From Shimia_B sp038528385 (lineage in GTDB: Bacteria > Pseudomonadota > Alphaproteobacteria > Rhodobacterales > Rhodobacteraceae), in the NCBI GenBank assembly GCA_038528385.1, contig JBCBET010000001.1, forward strand, positions 124,001 to 188,000: DNA of 64,000 bases, in the 5' to 3' direction. Each line of letters begins with the position of its first letter. Position 1 is the first letter of the stretch. Both the position numbers and the translations under genes were made by a program. Positions 9,899 to 18,940 of this stretch are shown here, one piece after another. The notes below the pieces were generated by a model, which worked only from the letters and a program-made list of their open reading frames with translations, searched no databases and was not told the DNA's origin.

Positions 9899-10735
9899 AT
9901 GCGCCACTCAGTCCCCCTTGCGCCGCAGTTTTACGTGACGGCGCCGCAGCCATGCCCCTATCTCGAGGGTCGCATGGAGCGGAAGCTGTTCACGGCCCTC
10001 CAGGGCGACACGGCCGAGATGCTCAATGACAGCCTCTCGAAGCAGGGCTTCCGCCGCTCTCAGAACGTGCTTTACCGGCCCTCCTGCGCGGATTGCTCCG
10101 CGTGCCTGTCGGCGCGCATCAACGTTGCCAATTTCGCGCCTTCACGTTCCCAGAGCCGGGTCCTGAAGCGCAACGCGCATCTCACGCGGCAAGCCACCGC
10201 GCCCTGGGCGACGGAGGATCAGTTCGATCTGTTCCGCCGCTACCTCGACACCCGCCATGCCGAGGGCGGAATGGCCGACATGGATATCTTCGAATTTGCG
10301 GCCATGATCGAAGAGACGCCGATCCGCACGCGGCTCGTGGAGTATCACCGTCCCGGCGAGGGCGGGCGCGGCGTGCTCACCGCCGTTTGCCTCACCGACG
10401 TGCTCGATGACGGCGTCTCCATGGTCTATTCGTTCTACGAGCCCGGGCTCGAGCGGCACTCCCTCGGCACCCATATCATCCTCGACCACGTGGAGATCGC
10501 GCGGGAGGCGGGGCTGCCTTACGTCTATCTCGGCTACTGGGTCCCGGGCTCGGAGAAGATGGGATACAAGGCCCGCTTCAAGGGCGTGGAGATCTACCGT
10601 CACGGCCAATGGACGCCGCTGACGCATCCCGACGACTACGCCACCGATGTGGACCCGCTGGCGGTGGAACCCATCGCAGAGCAGGTGGCGCAGATCAGCC
10701 TGCCCGATGTCGGCCCCACGCGCGGGCCGAAATAG
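9899..10735 (+). CDS. bpt: Aspartate/glutamate leucyltransferase (Bpt)
   Basis: A 278-residue aminoacyl-tRNA-protein transferase that adds leucine from Leu-tRNA to proteins beginning with Asp or Glu, marking them for ClpS-ClpAP degradation (bacterial N-degron pathway). Landmarks are CPYLEGRMERKLFT near the N-terminus, NVLYRPSCADCSACLSARI with the family cysteines, YSFYEPGLERHSLGTHIILDH and YVYLGYWVPGSEKMGYKARF near the end. The ATG follows GGAGCCACG. The family is shared with eukaryotic ATE1, but the length and motifs fit the bacterial Bpt type. A good terminator lies 33 bases after the stop. Confidence 0.95.
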   Translation: MRHSVPLAPQFYVTAPQPCPYLEGRMERKLFTALQGDTAEMLNDSLSKQGFRRSQNVLYRPSCADCSACLSARINVANFAPSRSQSRVLKRNAHLTRQATAPWATEDQFDLFRRYLDTRHAEGGMADMDIFEFAAMIEETPIRTRLVEYHRPGEGGRGVLTAVCLTDVLDDGVSMVYSFYEPGLERHSLGTHIILDHVEIAREAGLPYVYLGYWVPGSEKMGYKARFKGVEIYRHGQWTPLTHPDDYATDVDPLAVEPIAEQVAQISLPDVGPTRGPK

Positions 10736-10768
10736 GCACCGCTCGCCACAGAATGTATGACGCATGAG

Positions 10769-10791
10769 GCGGGCCCGGGAGCCCGCTTTTT
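10769..10791 (+). terminator. Rho-independent terminator of bpt
   Basis: GCGGGC and GCCCGC pair around CCGGGA and are followed directly by TTTTT. It lies between convergent bpt and the TRAP large-permease gene and points along the bpt strand. Confidence 0.85.
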
Positions 10792-10806
10792 CATGTCGCT
10801 CGGCGC

Positions 10807-13158
10807 TCAGTTCCCGATGAGATCCGGCACGATGGTCACGATCCCCGGGAACGTCGCCAGAAGCGCGAGGCCGAAGACCTGGATGATCACGAAGGGAATG
10901 ATGCCCCGATAGATATGGCCGGTCGTCACCTCCCGCGGCGCCACGCCCCGCAGGTAAAAGAGCGCGAAGCCGAAAGGCGGCGTCAGGAACGAGGTCTGCA
11001 GGTTGATCGCGATCATGATCGTCACCCATTTCGGATCGAGCGACCCGCCATAGATCACCGGCCCCACGATGGGCACAACGATGTAGATGATCTCGAGGAA
11101 GTCGAGCACGAAGCCCAGGATGAACATGATGATCATCACGATCAGAAAGACCCGCCACTCCTCGTCGAAGCTGCGCAGGTACTGCTGGATGTAGTGCTCC
11201 CCGCCGAAGGAGATGACCACGAGGTTGAGAAGCTGGGAGGCGATGAGGATGGTGAAGACCATCGAGGTCACCTTAGCGGTCTCCCGCACCACCGGGCTCA
11301 GCACCCCGCCGGAGAAAAGCACCCAGCAGGCGAAGAGCAGGCCGAACATCGCATAGAGATAGGCCGCCATGGCCGCGACATAGGCGATGCGGTTCTCCAC
11401 GAGCACCATCTCCTGCCCCAGCCGGAGGTCGAAGTTCACCCCGAGCAGCAGCATGATCACGAGGGCGAAGGACGCCCCGAGGATGACCCGCGGGCTCCGG
11501 TTCTGGTCGCCCAGCTTGCGGTAGGCGGCGAGCATGATCGCTCCCGCCGCGCCCAGGGCGGCCGCCGGCGTCGGGTTGGTGATGCCGCCGAGGATCGAGC
11601 CGAGCACGGCCACGATCAGCACGAGCGGGGGGAAGACCACGCGGATGAGCTCGTTGGCGGCCAGGCGTTTCACCGCCTCGGTGCAGCCGTAGAGCGTCAA
11701 TAGAAGCGGGATCGCGAGAAGCACGAGCCGCGGGCCCGCCGTCATGTCCGCCGGCAACAGGACGGCATCCACGAGAAAGGCCAGCGCCACCCCTCCGAGC
11801 CCGATCGCAAGCGGCCGGAAATCCTGGCTCGGCGCCACGCCGCGCGCGGTCGTGAGCACGAGCGCCAGGAGGATGAAGCCCGTGGCCAGCCCGCCGCCGA
11901 TGGGCGCGGCGGAGGCGATGCGCTCGGATATGGCCGTGGCGATCTCTTCCTCGGTGAGGTCGCGGCTATCCTGGATACCGCCCGCGTCGTCGATGGCGGC
12001 CTGCTCTGCCAGGGCGGTGTTCCAGGCCTCTTGGCCGTGGAGCTCGATCATGGCCGCGGCGCAGGGCTCGGACACATTCGTGCGCAGCGAAGCGCCTTCC
12101 TGGAGCGCGGTACGCGAGGAGACGGAGATGTTCTGGCTCCCGATCACGCCCACCTGCCCCAGAAGGATCGCACCGCCGATGAGCGCCACGGGGGCGGCCA
12201 CGAACCAGCTCAGCCCCTCATTGCGGGTCACCACCTCGCCGCCGCCATCGCCCAGCTCCACGGCTGGCGCCTTCGACGGGTTGAACAGCGCGAAGATGAA
12301 GGCGTAGGCCGCATAGAGCCCCGCCAGAAGAATGCCCGGCAAGAGCGCGGCCTGGAAGAGCGTCCCCACCGAGACCACCGCGGGCTCGCCCAGATAGGTC
12401 AGCGCGTCGGTGCAGCCCACCGACTGCGCACGCTCTTCCTGCGCGCGGCTGTAGAGATCGCCCGCGAGCGTGCCGAGGAGAACGATCACGATGGAGGGCG
12501 GGATGATCTGGCCCAGCGTGCCCGAGGCCGCGATGACACCGGTGGAAAGCTCCGGCGAGTAATTGTTGCGCAGCATGGTGGGTAGCGACAGGAGCCCCAT
12601 CGTGACCACAGTGGCGCCCACGATGCCCGTGGAGGCGGCGAGGAACGCGCCCACGACGACGACGGAGACGGCGAGGCCGCCCGGCAGAGGGCCAAAGACC
12701 TTGGCCATGGTCGTTAGCAGGTCATTGGCGATCTTCGAGCGCTCGAGCGTGATGCCCATGAGCACGAACATGAGAACGGCCAGCAGCGTCTCGATGGACT
12801 GACCCGCGAGCACGCGCTCGTTGATGCGGTTGACGAGGAAGGAGATGTTGCGGTCCATCGCCTGTTCCCAGCCGCTGGGGAACACGGGTTCCTCGATCCT
12901 CGGTAATTCCGGGTATCGGAAGATCGATATACTCTCTCGGGCGACACCGTCATTGACGAGCGCGAAATACTCCGCCGTCGTCGTGTCGATGGCCGCGTGA
13001 ATAAGCAGCCCCGCGCTGTCGAGCCCCGCGATGATCCCGAAGGACAGGACCGCCGAGCCCGCGATGGCAAAGGCCACCGGGAACCCCGAAAGGATCGAGC
13101 CGAACAGGCACAGGAATACGATGAGAAGGCCGACCTCGACGCCGTCTAGTCCAAACAT
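10807..13158 (-). CDS. TRAP transporter large permease (DctM/TakM type), unusually long
   Basis: A 783-residue polytopic membrane protein, the transporting subunit of a Na+-dependent tripartite carrier. The DctM core is visible in pieces: VEVGLLIVFLCLFGSILSGFPVAFAIAG at the start, FLAASTGIVGATVVTMGLLSLPTML, SGTLGQIIPPSIVIVLLG, and near the end DFLEIIYIVVPIVGP and LTPPFGFALFYLRG. Ordinary DctM proteins are about 430 residues. The excess is a soluble-looking insert near residues 58-105 and a large central region (about 230-600) mixing extra membrane helices with charged loops. It lies 15 bases after the small-permease stop, in the same operon. Confidence 0.9.
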   Translation of the reverse strand: MFGLDGVEVGLLIVFLCLFGSILSGFPVAFAIAGSAVLSFGIIAGLDSAGLLIHAAIDTTTAEYFALVNDGVARESISIFRYPELPRIEEPVFPSGWEQAMDRNISFLVNRINERVLAGQSIETLLAVLMFVLMGITLERSKIANDLLTTMAKVFGPLPGGLAVSVVVVGAFLAASTGIVGATVVTMGLLSLPTMLRNNYSPELSTGVIAASGTLGQIIPPSIVIVLLGTLAGDLYSRAQEERAQSVGCTDALTYLGEPAVVSVGTLFQAALLPGILLAGLYAAYAFIFALFNPSKAPAVELGDGGGEVVTRNEGLSWFVAAPVALIGGAILLGQVGVIGSQNISVSSRTALQEGASLRTNVSEPCAAAMIELHGQEAWNTALAEQAAIDDAGGIQDSRDLTEEEIATAISERIASAAPIGGGLATGFILLALVLTTARGVAPSQDFRPLAIGLGGVALAFLVDAVLLPADMTAGPRLVLLAIPLLLTLYGCTEAVKRLAANELIRVVFPPLVLIVAVLGSILGGITNPTPAAALGAAGAIMLAAYRKLGDQNRSPRVILGASFALVIMLLLGVNFDLRLGQEMVLVENRIAYVAAMAAYLYAMFGLLFACWVLFSGGVLSPVVRETAKVTSMVFTILIASQLLNLVVISFGGEHYIQQYLRSFDEEWRVFLIVMIIMFILGFVLDFLEIIYIVVPIVGPVIYGGSLDPKWVTIMIAINLQTSFLTPPFGFALFYLRGVAPREVTTGHIYRGIIPFVIIQVFGLALLATFPGIVTIVPDLIGN

Positions 13159-13173
13159 GACCCCTGCCCTTTT

Positions 13174-14067
13174 TTAGTGAATTTCTGCGGCAAGCTCGGC
13201 CTCTTCGTCGCCGAGCTTGTCCTTGTCGAGATAGCGGCCCTCGCTTTCGGGGCCTTCCTTCCACTCGAGGTAGGAGCGGTAGAAGAAGGTGACCGCCTGC
13301 AGGAAGATGAGCCCGATGAGCACGATCAGAAGGACCTTGAAGAGAAAGTAAGCATTGAAGCCCTGGGGGCTGAAACCGATCGTCTCCACGTTCCAGCGGA
13401 ACGCGCGGGATTTGCCGTCCACGAGGCGCTCAAGAGTGTCGGAGGCGGAGACCTTGGGCGTTACGAGGTGGCGCCACATGAAGTACCAGGAATACATCCA
13501 CGCCAGCACCGCGAAGGGGATCATCAGGAAGAGCGAGCCCACCATGTCGATCACCCGCTTGGTGCGATAGCTCACCGCCGAGTAGATCAGGTCCACCCGC
13601 ACGTGGCCGCCCTGCACGAAGGTGTAGGTGCAGCAGAGGCAGACGATGATGGCGTTATAAAGCTTCAGCTCCTCGGCATACCAAGAAATGTCCTTGGTGA
13701 AGTCGATCCCGAAGGCAAAGGAGATCTGCGCCTCGAGGAAGATCCGCTGGATGACGACGATGACGACCTGCTGGAGCACCATCAGGAGCCCGGCCCAGGC
13801 GGCGAAGCGACCCACGGTGTTGGCGATGGCCTCGGAGCCCCGCACGAAGCCCCACATGAACCTGGTCTTCCAGAAGCCCACGGCCGTCACGGTCAGGAAG
13901 ATGGCGAGAATGGCGAAGAAGAACTCCACCGAGCCGCCGTAATAGATGAACCGCATGATCGCCTCCGGATCCGACCAGTTGAGCCAGGATGCGGGATGGG
14001 TCAGCGCGTAAAAGGTGTTGTAGAACCCAAGGGCCAGGTTCGTGAAGAACCAGCTGAGAGCCTCCAT
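13174..14067 (-). CDS. TRAP transporter small permease (DctQ type), enlarged
   Basis: A 297-residue membrane protein with four main hydrophobic segments, against the usual 160-200 residues for DctQ. The conserved DctQ core is TFVQGGHVRVDLIYSAVSYRTKRVIDMVGSLF, containing the G-H-V-x-V-D signature. The long form pairs with the long DctM downstream, as seen for large TRAP systems. A charged C-terminal tail (about 25 residues) follows the last helix. It is separated from the binding-protein gene by a 161-base spacer with three strong hairpins. Confidence 0.9.
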   Translation of the reverse strand: MEALSWFFTNLALGFYNTFYALTHPASWLNWSDPEAIMRFIYYGGSVEFFFAILAIFLTVTAVGFWKTRFMWGFVRGSEAIANTVGRFAAWAGLLMVLQQVVIVVIQRIFLEAQISFAFGIDFTKDISWYAEELKLYNAIIVCLCCTYTFVQGGHVRVDLIYSAVSYRTKRVIDMVGSLFLMIPFAVLAWMYSWYFMWRHLVTPKVSASDTLERLVDGKSRAFRWNVETIGFSPQGFNAYFLFKVLLIVLIGLIFLQAVTFFYRSYLEWKEGPESEGRYLDKDKLGDEEAELAAEIH

Positions 14068-14112
14068 GGGCAGTTCCCCCTTGTCATTTTATTGCCGACC
14101 CTCCCGGGGTCG

Positions 14113-14216
14113 GAAGACTTTTGGGAAAAGTCTTCGCCAGCGCGGCGGTGGCCCTGCGGGCAAAGACTTTTGCGAAAAGTCTTGGGCGCCAGGGCCCGGC
14201 GATCGGGCCCTGGCGC
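14113..14216 (-). repeat. Triple-hairpin spacer between binding-protein and permease genes
   Basis: Three perfect inverted repeats in a row: GAAGACTTTT-GGG-AAAAGTCTTC (14113-14135), AAGACTTTT-GCG-AAAAGTCTT (14163-14183), and a 12-bp GC stem GCGCCAGGGCCC / GGGCCCTGGCGC (14186-14216). The first two are near-identical copies of one palindrome. In the leftward transcript they follow the binding-protein stop by 12 bases and precede the small-permease gene. Placement suggests an mRNA 3'-stabilising or partial-termination element that lowers permease expression relative to the binding protein. Confidence 0.7.
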
Positions 14217-14228
14217 TGAGTGAGGCGC

Positions 14229-15311
14229 TTAGCCCGCCGCGAGCACGCGGTTGCGCTGGCGCACGAACTCGGCGTCAGACTTCTGGAGCCAGTCCGAGGA
14301 TTTCGCGAGCGACGCGTCGAAGGAGCCACGGATGCGCGCGAAGAGCTCGTCACCCATGTTCTCGTCGAGCACCTCGGCGGAGGCGCGGCCATAGGCATCC
14401 CAGACGTCATCGGGGAATTGCAGCGTCTGCACACCCTGGGCCTGGAGACGCTCGAGCGCGGCACCGTTATTGGCCAGCGTCTGGCTGAGCTGGTAGTGCG
14501 TCGTGGCCTTGGCGGCGTTGTCGAGGATCGCCTGGTGCTTCGGCTCGAGGCTTTCCCAGACGTCGAGGTTGATGCCCGCCGCGAGGCCCGAGCCCGGCTC
14601 GTGGAAGCCTGCGGTGTAATAGACCTTCGCCACTTCCTGGAAGCCCGCGCGCTCGTCCGCGAAGGGACCGACCCACTCGAGACCGTCGAGGGCACCGGAG
14701 CTGAGCGCCTGGTAGAGTTCACCGCCCGGAATGTTCTGGACGGAGACGCCGAGGCGGCCGAGCACCTGGCCACCGAGGCCCGGCATGCGGAAGCGCAGTC
14801 CGGCGAGGTCGTCGGCGGAGTTGATCTCGCTGCGGAACCAGCCACCGGACTGCGAGCCCGAGTTACCGGCGAGAAGCGACTTCAGGCCGAAGATGGAGCC
14901 GAGCTCGTCATGGAGCTCCTGGCCGCCATCGTGGTGGTACCAGTTCGTCAGCTCCTGCGCCGTGGCGCCGAAGGGCACGGCCGTGAAGAACGCGTAGCCC
15001 GGATGCTGACCGATGAAGTAGTAGTCAGCGGAGTGATAGAGATCCGCCTGGCCCGACGACACGGCGTCAAAGACCTCGAACGCGCCCACGAGCTCGCCCG
15101 GTGCCTTCTTCTCGATGAGCAGTTCCCCGCCCGACATCGCGTCGACTGCCTCGTTGAAGTAGGTGGCCGCGTCATCGAGCACCGCGAAGCCGCGGGGCCA
15201 GGACGTGACCATGGTGAGCGTGCGCGCATGGCCCGCGGCGATGGCCGGGGCTGCGAGGGCGGCGGTGGCGCCGCCAAGCGCGGACGTTTTCAGAAATGAA
15301 CGACGATCCAT
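14229..15311 (-). CDS. TRAP transporter substrate-binding protein (TakP-like)
   Basis: A 360-residue periplasmic binding protein that captures the ligand for the adjacent TRAP permease. It opens with a twin-arginine-type signal (MDRRSFLKTSALGGATAAL, cleavage near AIAAGHA). The mature protein carries TMVTSWPRGF, GELVGAFEVFDAVSSGQADLYHSADYY, FTAVPFGATAQE, LRFRMPGLGGQVL and GALDGLEWVGPF, the pattern of the 2-oxoacid binder TakP. The ligand is therefore probably a 2-oxo acid or similar monocarboxylate, by inference. GGGAGGAAAT precedes the ATG. First gene of the leftward operon. Confidence 0.9.
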   Translation of the reverse strand: MDRRSFLKTSALGGATAALAAPAIAAGHARTLTMVTSWPRGFAVLDDAATYFNEAVDAMSGGELLIEKKAPGELVGAFEVFDAVSSGQADLYHSADYYFIGQHPGYAFFTAVPFGATAQELTNWYHHDGGQELHDELGSIFGLKSLLAGNSGSQSGGWFRSEINSADDLAGLRFRMPGLGGQVLGRLGVSVQNIPGGELYQALSSGALDGLEWVGPFADERAGFQEVAKVYYTAGFHEPGSGLAAGINLDVWESLEPKHQAILDNAAKATTHYQLSQTLANNGAALERLQAQGVQTLQFPDDVWDAYGRASAEVLDENMGDELFARIRGSFDASLAKSSDWLQKSDAEFVRQRNRVLAAG

Positions 15312-15420
15312 AGATTTCCTCCCGTTAAGCTACGCGCGGGCAATACCCGACTCACGCGCAGCCTGATCGTTGCAAGTGGCGCGGACCGTAGCGAAGCGCG
15401 AGCGGGCCACAATACCCAGC

Positions 15421-15430
15421 ACTACGTAGT
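15421..15430. promoter_or_regulatory. Palindrome ACTACGTAGT upstream of the TakP-type operon
   Basis: A perfect 10-bp palindrome in the 200-base divergent gap, 110 bases before the binding-protein start and 82 bases before the homocysteine methyltransferase start. It is short enough to arise by chance; listed as a possible operator only. Confidence 0.25.
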
Positions 15431-15511
15431 CAGGGGCCGCCCGCCCCTTGGCCCTCGTTTTTTGAGATGCCGAGAATGGCGTGTACACTGGCGAAAAACG
15501 GGAGGATGGCC

Positions 15512-16462
15512 ATGACATCGCAAAGCGATCTGCTGGCCCGGTACGGTGATCTGATGCTGGCCCATGCTGGCATCGAAACCGACCTGATTTTCAACAAAGG
15601 CGTCGATCTGCCGGGCTTCGCCTCCTTTCCCCTGATGGAGACGGCGGAGGGCCGCGCCTTGCTCGAGACGTCCATGGCCGAGCTCCTCGACGTCGGGGCG
15701 CGGACGGGGACGGGCGTTATTCTCGAAAGCCCGACATGGATGGCCAATCGCGATCGCGCGGCAGGCATCGGCTACGCGCCGGCCGACGTGCTGCGCCTCA
15801 ATTGCGATGCGCTGACCGTGATGGCGGCCCTAAGGGCAGGCGCGCCCCGCATGTCCGGCGGGCCCATCATTCTCAGCGGCAATATCGGCCCGCGCGACGA
15901 TGCCTACGCACCGGGGGACCAGATGTCGGCGGAGACGGCAGAGGCCTACCACGCGGAGCAGATCTCGGCCCTGGCCCAGACGGAGGTCGATGTGATCAGC
16001 GCCTACACGCTGGCCTATCCGGCGGAAGCCATCGGCATCGTGCGCGCGGCGCGAGCCGTGGGCCTGCCGGTCGTCATCTCCTTCACCGTGGAAACCGACG
16101 GCACGCTGCCCACTGGCCAGCCCCTCGGTGCGGCCATCGCGGAGGTGGACGTGGCCACAGCGGACCAGGCCGCGTATTTCATGATCAACTGTGCCCATCT
16201 CGATCACTTCGGCGACACGCTCGAGCCCGGTCCCTGGGTGGACCGGCTCCGCGGCCTCATCGTCAACGCCTCCCGCTGCTCCCACGCCGAGCTCGACGCG
16301 GCAGAGCACCTCGATGACGGGGACCCGGCCGAACTCGGCCAGCAAATGGCCGCGCTTCGTCGGCGATTTCCGCATCTTACGGTCGTCGGCGGATGTTGCG
16401 GGACAGATATGCGTCACATGACCGAGATCGCACAGGCGGCGCGCGCGGTGCCCGTTGCCTGA
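15512..16462 (+). CDS. Homocysteine S-methyltransferase family protein
   Basis: A 316-residue TIM-barrel, zinc-dependent methyltransferase of the Mmu/BHMT family, which moves a methyl group onto homocysteine (or an analogue) to form methionine. Zinc ligands are visible as the NC of FMINCAHLDHF and the CC of VVGGCCGTDMRHM. FNKGVDLPGF near the N-terminus and LSGNIGPRDDAYAPG are other conserved stretches. The start ATG follows GGGAGGA; two upstream in-frame ATGs lack such a site. The methyl donor (S-methylmethionine or a betaine) cannot be read from sequence. The Rieske/DMGDH genes at 24-28 kb make a betaine-linked role conceivable but not shown. Confidence 0.88.
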   Translation: MTSQSDLLARYGDLMLAHAGIETDLIFNKGVDLPGFASFPLMETAEGRALLETSMAELLDVGARTGTGVILESPTWMANRDRAAGIGYAPADVLRLNCDALTVMAALRAGAPRMSGGPIILSGNIGPRDDAYAPGDQMSAETAEAYHAEQISALAQTEVDVISAYTLAYPAEAIGIVRAARAVGLPVVISFTVETDGTLPTGQPLGAAIAEVDVATADQAAYFMINCAHLDHFGDTLEPGPWVDRLRGLIVNASRCSHAELDAAEHLDDGDPAELGQQMAALRRRFPHLTVVGGCCGTDMRHMTEIAQAARAVPVA

Positions 16463-16491
16463 CCCGTCCGGATCGGGCAAGAACGCGCCCC

Positions 16492-17910
16492 ATGGGGAAG
16501 GCATTCGCGCCGTTACATCTATCCTACGCTCAGAAGCTCGTCTTTCTGGCGGCGGTTCCGCTCGTCCTCGCGGTAGCCCTGACCGGGCTCCTCGTCACCG
16601 ACCAGTCCCGTGCGCTCGCAGAGCGCGAGATCAAGGCGCTGGAGACCGAGCTCCTCGAGGCAAAGAAGGCCGAGCTCCAGAACTACGTCACCCTCGCGCG
16701 GAACTCGTTCTTCTGGACCTACGGCAATGCCGCCCCCGATGACCAGGATGCCAAAGACCGCGTGAGCCAGATCCTCTCGGCCATGATCTACGGCGACGAG
16801 GGCTTCTATTTCGTCTACGACTATGACGGAACGATGCTCGTCTCGCCGCGCCAGACCGAGCTCATCGGGCAGGACCTTTCAGGCCGGACCGACAGCGCGG
16901 GCACGCCCATCACCGACCTTCTCATCGACGTGGGCCGCACCGGCGCGGGCTACCACACGTTTCTCTGGCCCAAGCCCTCAACGGGGGAGGAGGCGGAGAT
17001 GATCGCCTATGTCACCGCGCTCCCCTCCTGGCAGTGGGTCATGGGCACGGGCGTCTTCATCGACGACGTGCTCGAGACGGTGGCCGCCGCCCGCGCGGAC
17101 ATGGAGACGCGCATCGACCGCACCTTTCTACAGATCGGCGCGATCACGGCGCTGGCGCTCCTCCTCGTCTTCCTGAGCGGGCTCTACATCACCATCCGCG
17201 AGCGCCGCCGCGCGGATGTGAAGCTCAAGGACCTCACCCAGCGCATCTTCGACACCCAGGAAGAGGAGCGCAGCCGCGTGGCTCGCGAGCTCCATGACGG
17301 GATCAGCCAGATCCTCGTTTCCGTCCGCTACGCGCTCGAAGTCGGGCGTCGCCGGCTCGTGAACGGCGATGTGCGTGCCAAGGACAATATCGACCGGGGG
17401 ATCGACGCGCTCGGCGGCGCGATCCAGGAGGTGCGCCGCATCAGCCGGGACCTGCGCCCCGGCGTGCTCGACGATCTGGGCCTCGGCCCCGCGCTCAAGG
17501 CGCTGATGGAGGATTTCGGCGCACGCACGGGCATCGCCACCGACTTCAAGACCGTGGTCTTCCGCAACCGGCTCGATGACGAGGCCAAGATCGCGCTTTA
17601 CCGCGTGGCCCAGGAGGCGCTCACCAATATCGAGCGCCACGCTCAGGCCACCGAAGTCACGCTCTCGCTCGAGGGCAATCGCCGCGGCGCGCGCATGCGG
17701 ATCTCCGACAACGGGCGCGGGCTCAGCGAGGACCGCCGCGGCGATCCCCGATCCGGCCTTGGGCTCCGCAACATGGAAGAGCGCGTGGAAAAGCTGAACG
17801 GGACGCTTCGCATCCTCTCCTCCCGCCGGGGGACGGTGATCGAGGCGCGCGTGCCGCTCTCGCACATGCTCTCGCCCACCCTCGCCGAGACGCGGAAAGG
17901 CGCTGCATGA
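16492..17910 (+). CDS. Cache-domain sensor histidine kinase (NarL-type partner)
   Basis: A 472-residue inner-membrane sensor. A membrane helix near residues 19-40 is followed by a periplasmic single-Cache-like domain (NSFFWTYGNA, GDEGFYFVYDYDGTMLVSP, WQWVMGTGVFIDDV), and a second membrane helix near 215-235. The cytosolic HisKA_3 domain has SRVARELHDGISQ, with the phosphorylated His near residue 267. HATPase_c follows, with ALTNIERHA (N box), ISDNGRG and GLGLRNMEERV. The fold is NarX/DegS-like, and the next gene is the matching LuxR-type regulator with a 4-base overlap. Ligand unknown; such Cache sensors often bind small carboxylates or amines. Confidence 0.93.
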   Translation: MGKAFAPLHLSYAQKLVFLAAVPLVLAVALTGLLVTDQSRALAEREIKALETELLEAKKAELQNYVTLARNSFFWTYGNAAPDDQDAKDRVSQILSAMIYGDEGFYFVYDYDGTMLVSPRQTELIGQDLSGRTDSAGTPITDLLIDVGRTGAGYHTFLWPKPSTGEEAEMIAYVTALPSWQWVMGTGVFIDDVLETVAAARADMETRIDRTFLQIGAITALALLLVFLSGLYITIRERRRADVKLKDLTQRIFDTQEEERSRVARELHDGISQILVSVRYALEVGRRRLVNGDVRAKDNIDRGIDALGGAIQEVRRISRDLRPGVLDDLGLGPALKALMEDFGARTGIATDFKTVVFRNRLDDEAKIALYRVAQEALTNIERHAQATEVTLSLEGNRRGARMRISDNGRGLSEDRRGDPRSGLGLRNMEERVEKLNGTLRILSSRRGTVIEARVPLSHMLSPTLAETRKGAA

Positions 17911-18545
17911 CGACGCGCGTGCTCATCGTGGACGACCACCCCATGGTAGCCGAGGGGATCGAGGCGATCCTCGAGGGCTACGACGATCTCGAGATTGTGG
18001 GCGTGTTCGGCAACGGCCGCCAGGCGGTGGAAGAAGCCGGCGCCACCGCGCCCGACGTCATCCTCATGGATCTCAACATGCCCGAGGTCTCCGGCCTCGC
18101 GGCCACGGAGATGATCCTGGAAAAGCATCCCGACATCCGCATCCTGATCCTGTCGATGCATGACAGCCCCGAATACATCTCCACTGCCCTTAATCACGGC
18201 GCGCGCGGCTACGTGCTCAAGGACGTGCCCACCGAGGAGATCAAGACCGCCATCGACACCGTCATGGCCGGGCAGCAATATCTCTGCACCGGAGCCGAGG
18301 GCGCCTTTCAGCCGTCAACGCGCGACGGGCGCGAGCCGCTCACCAGTCGGGAGCAGACGATCCTCCTCGAGCTCGCGCAGGGGCAATCTAACAAGGAAGT
18401 TGCTCGCACGCTCGACATCTCCGTGCGCACGGTCGAGACCCATCGCAAGAACATCAAGCGCAAGCTCGGCATAAGCTCGACCGCCGGCCTCACCCGCTAC
18501 GCCATGGAGCACGGCGTGCTCCAAGGGACGGGGCGCGCGCCCTAG
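17907..18545 (+). CDS. NarL/LuxR-type response regulator
   Basis: A 212-residue two-component regulator. The receiver domain has the acidic pair in IVDDHP, the phospho-acceptor Asp55 in ILMDLNMP and the Lys in VLKDVP. A LuxR-type helix-turn-helix spans about 143-187 (LTSREQTILLELAQGQSNKEVA, then SVRTVETHRKNIKRKL). Its ATG overlaps the TGA of the kinase gene (ATGA), so the pair is translationally coupled and should form one signalling unit. Target genes are not evident. Its TAG shares CTAG with the stop of the convergent secreted-protein gene. Confidence 0.95.
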   Translation: MTTRVLIVDDHPMVAEGIEAILEGYDDLEIVGVFGNGRQAVEEAGATAPDVILMDLNMPEVSGLAATEMILEKHPDIRILILSMHDSPEYISTALNHGARGYVLKDVPTEEIKTAIDTVMAGQQYLCTGAEGAFQPSTRDGREPLTSREQTILLELAQGQSNKEVARTLDISVRTVETHRKNIKRKLGISSTAGLTRYAMEHGVLQGTGRAP

Positions 18546-18940
18546 AAACGGTAGGCGCTGGCCACGGGGCGCAGCGTCTTGCCGTCCGAGGCGGCGAAAC
18601 TGCCATCGGCGCGCGGCACCACCGCCACGCAGGTCTCGCCGTTGATCGGACCTTCGTCGAAGTAGAGGCAGAACTGCTCACGCAGGCCAACCCAGCGGCC
18701 ATGGAACGTGCCGAGGGCCGATTGCACCTCCACCCGCCCGCTGGCGTGGATCACCGCCGTGGCCGGAAAGGGCACCGGCGATATCGCCAGCGCCTGCCCT
18801 TCCACGCTCCGCGCGAAGTCGTCGGCGTCCATGGGCGAGGCGTGGAGTTTGGGCAATCCGAGCCCGATGAGCAAAAGCAGGGCGAGCATGGGTGCGCGGT
18901 ATTGGCTGTGGAATTTCATTTTCGAGAAGCCGCGAATCAT
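18542..18940 (-). CDS. Small secreted protein, paralog of the gene at 19985-20356
   Basis: A 132-residue protein with a signal-type N-terminus (hydrophobic APMLALLLLIGLGLPKLHA, cleavage near LHASP). The mature domain is beta-rich: FARSVEGQALAISP, ATAVIHASGRVEVQ, FHGRWVGLREQFCLYFDEGPINGETC, ending DGKTLRPVASAYRF. The two cysteines, in FCLYF and GETC, probably form a disulfide. GGAGG five bases before the ATG fixes the start. The same layout and C-terminal ending recur in the protein two genes away, so they are paralogs flanking the chemoreceptor-like gene. Function unknown. Confidence 0.8.
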   Translation of the reverse strand: MIRGFSKMKFHSQYRAPMLALLLLIGLGLPKLHASPMDADDFARSVEGQALAISPVPFPATAVIHASGRVEVQSALGTFHGRWVGLREQFCLYFDEGPINGETCVAVVPRADGSFAASDGKTLRPVASAYRF

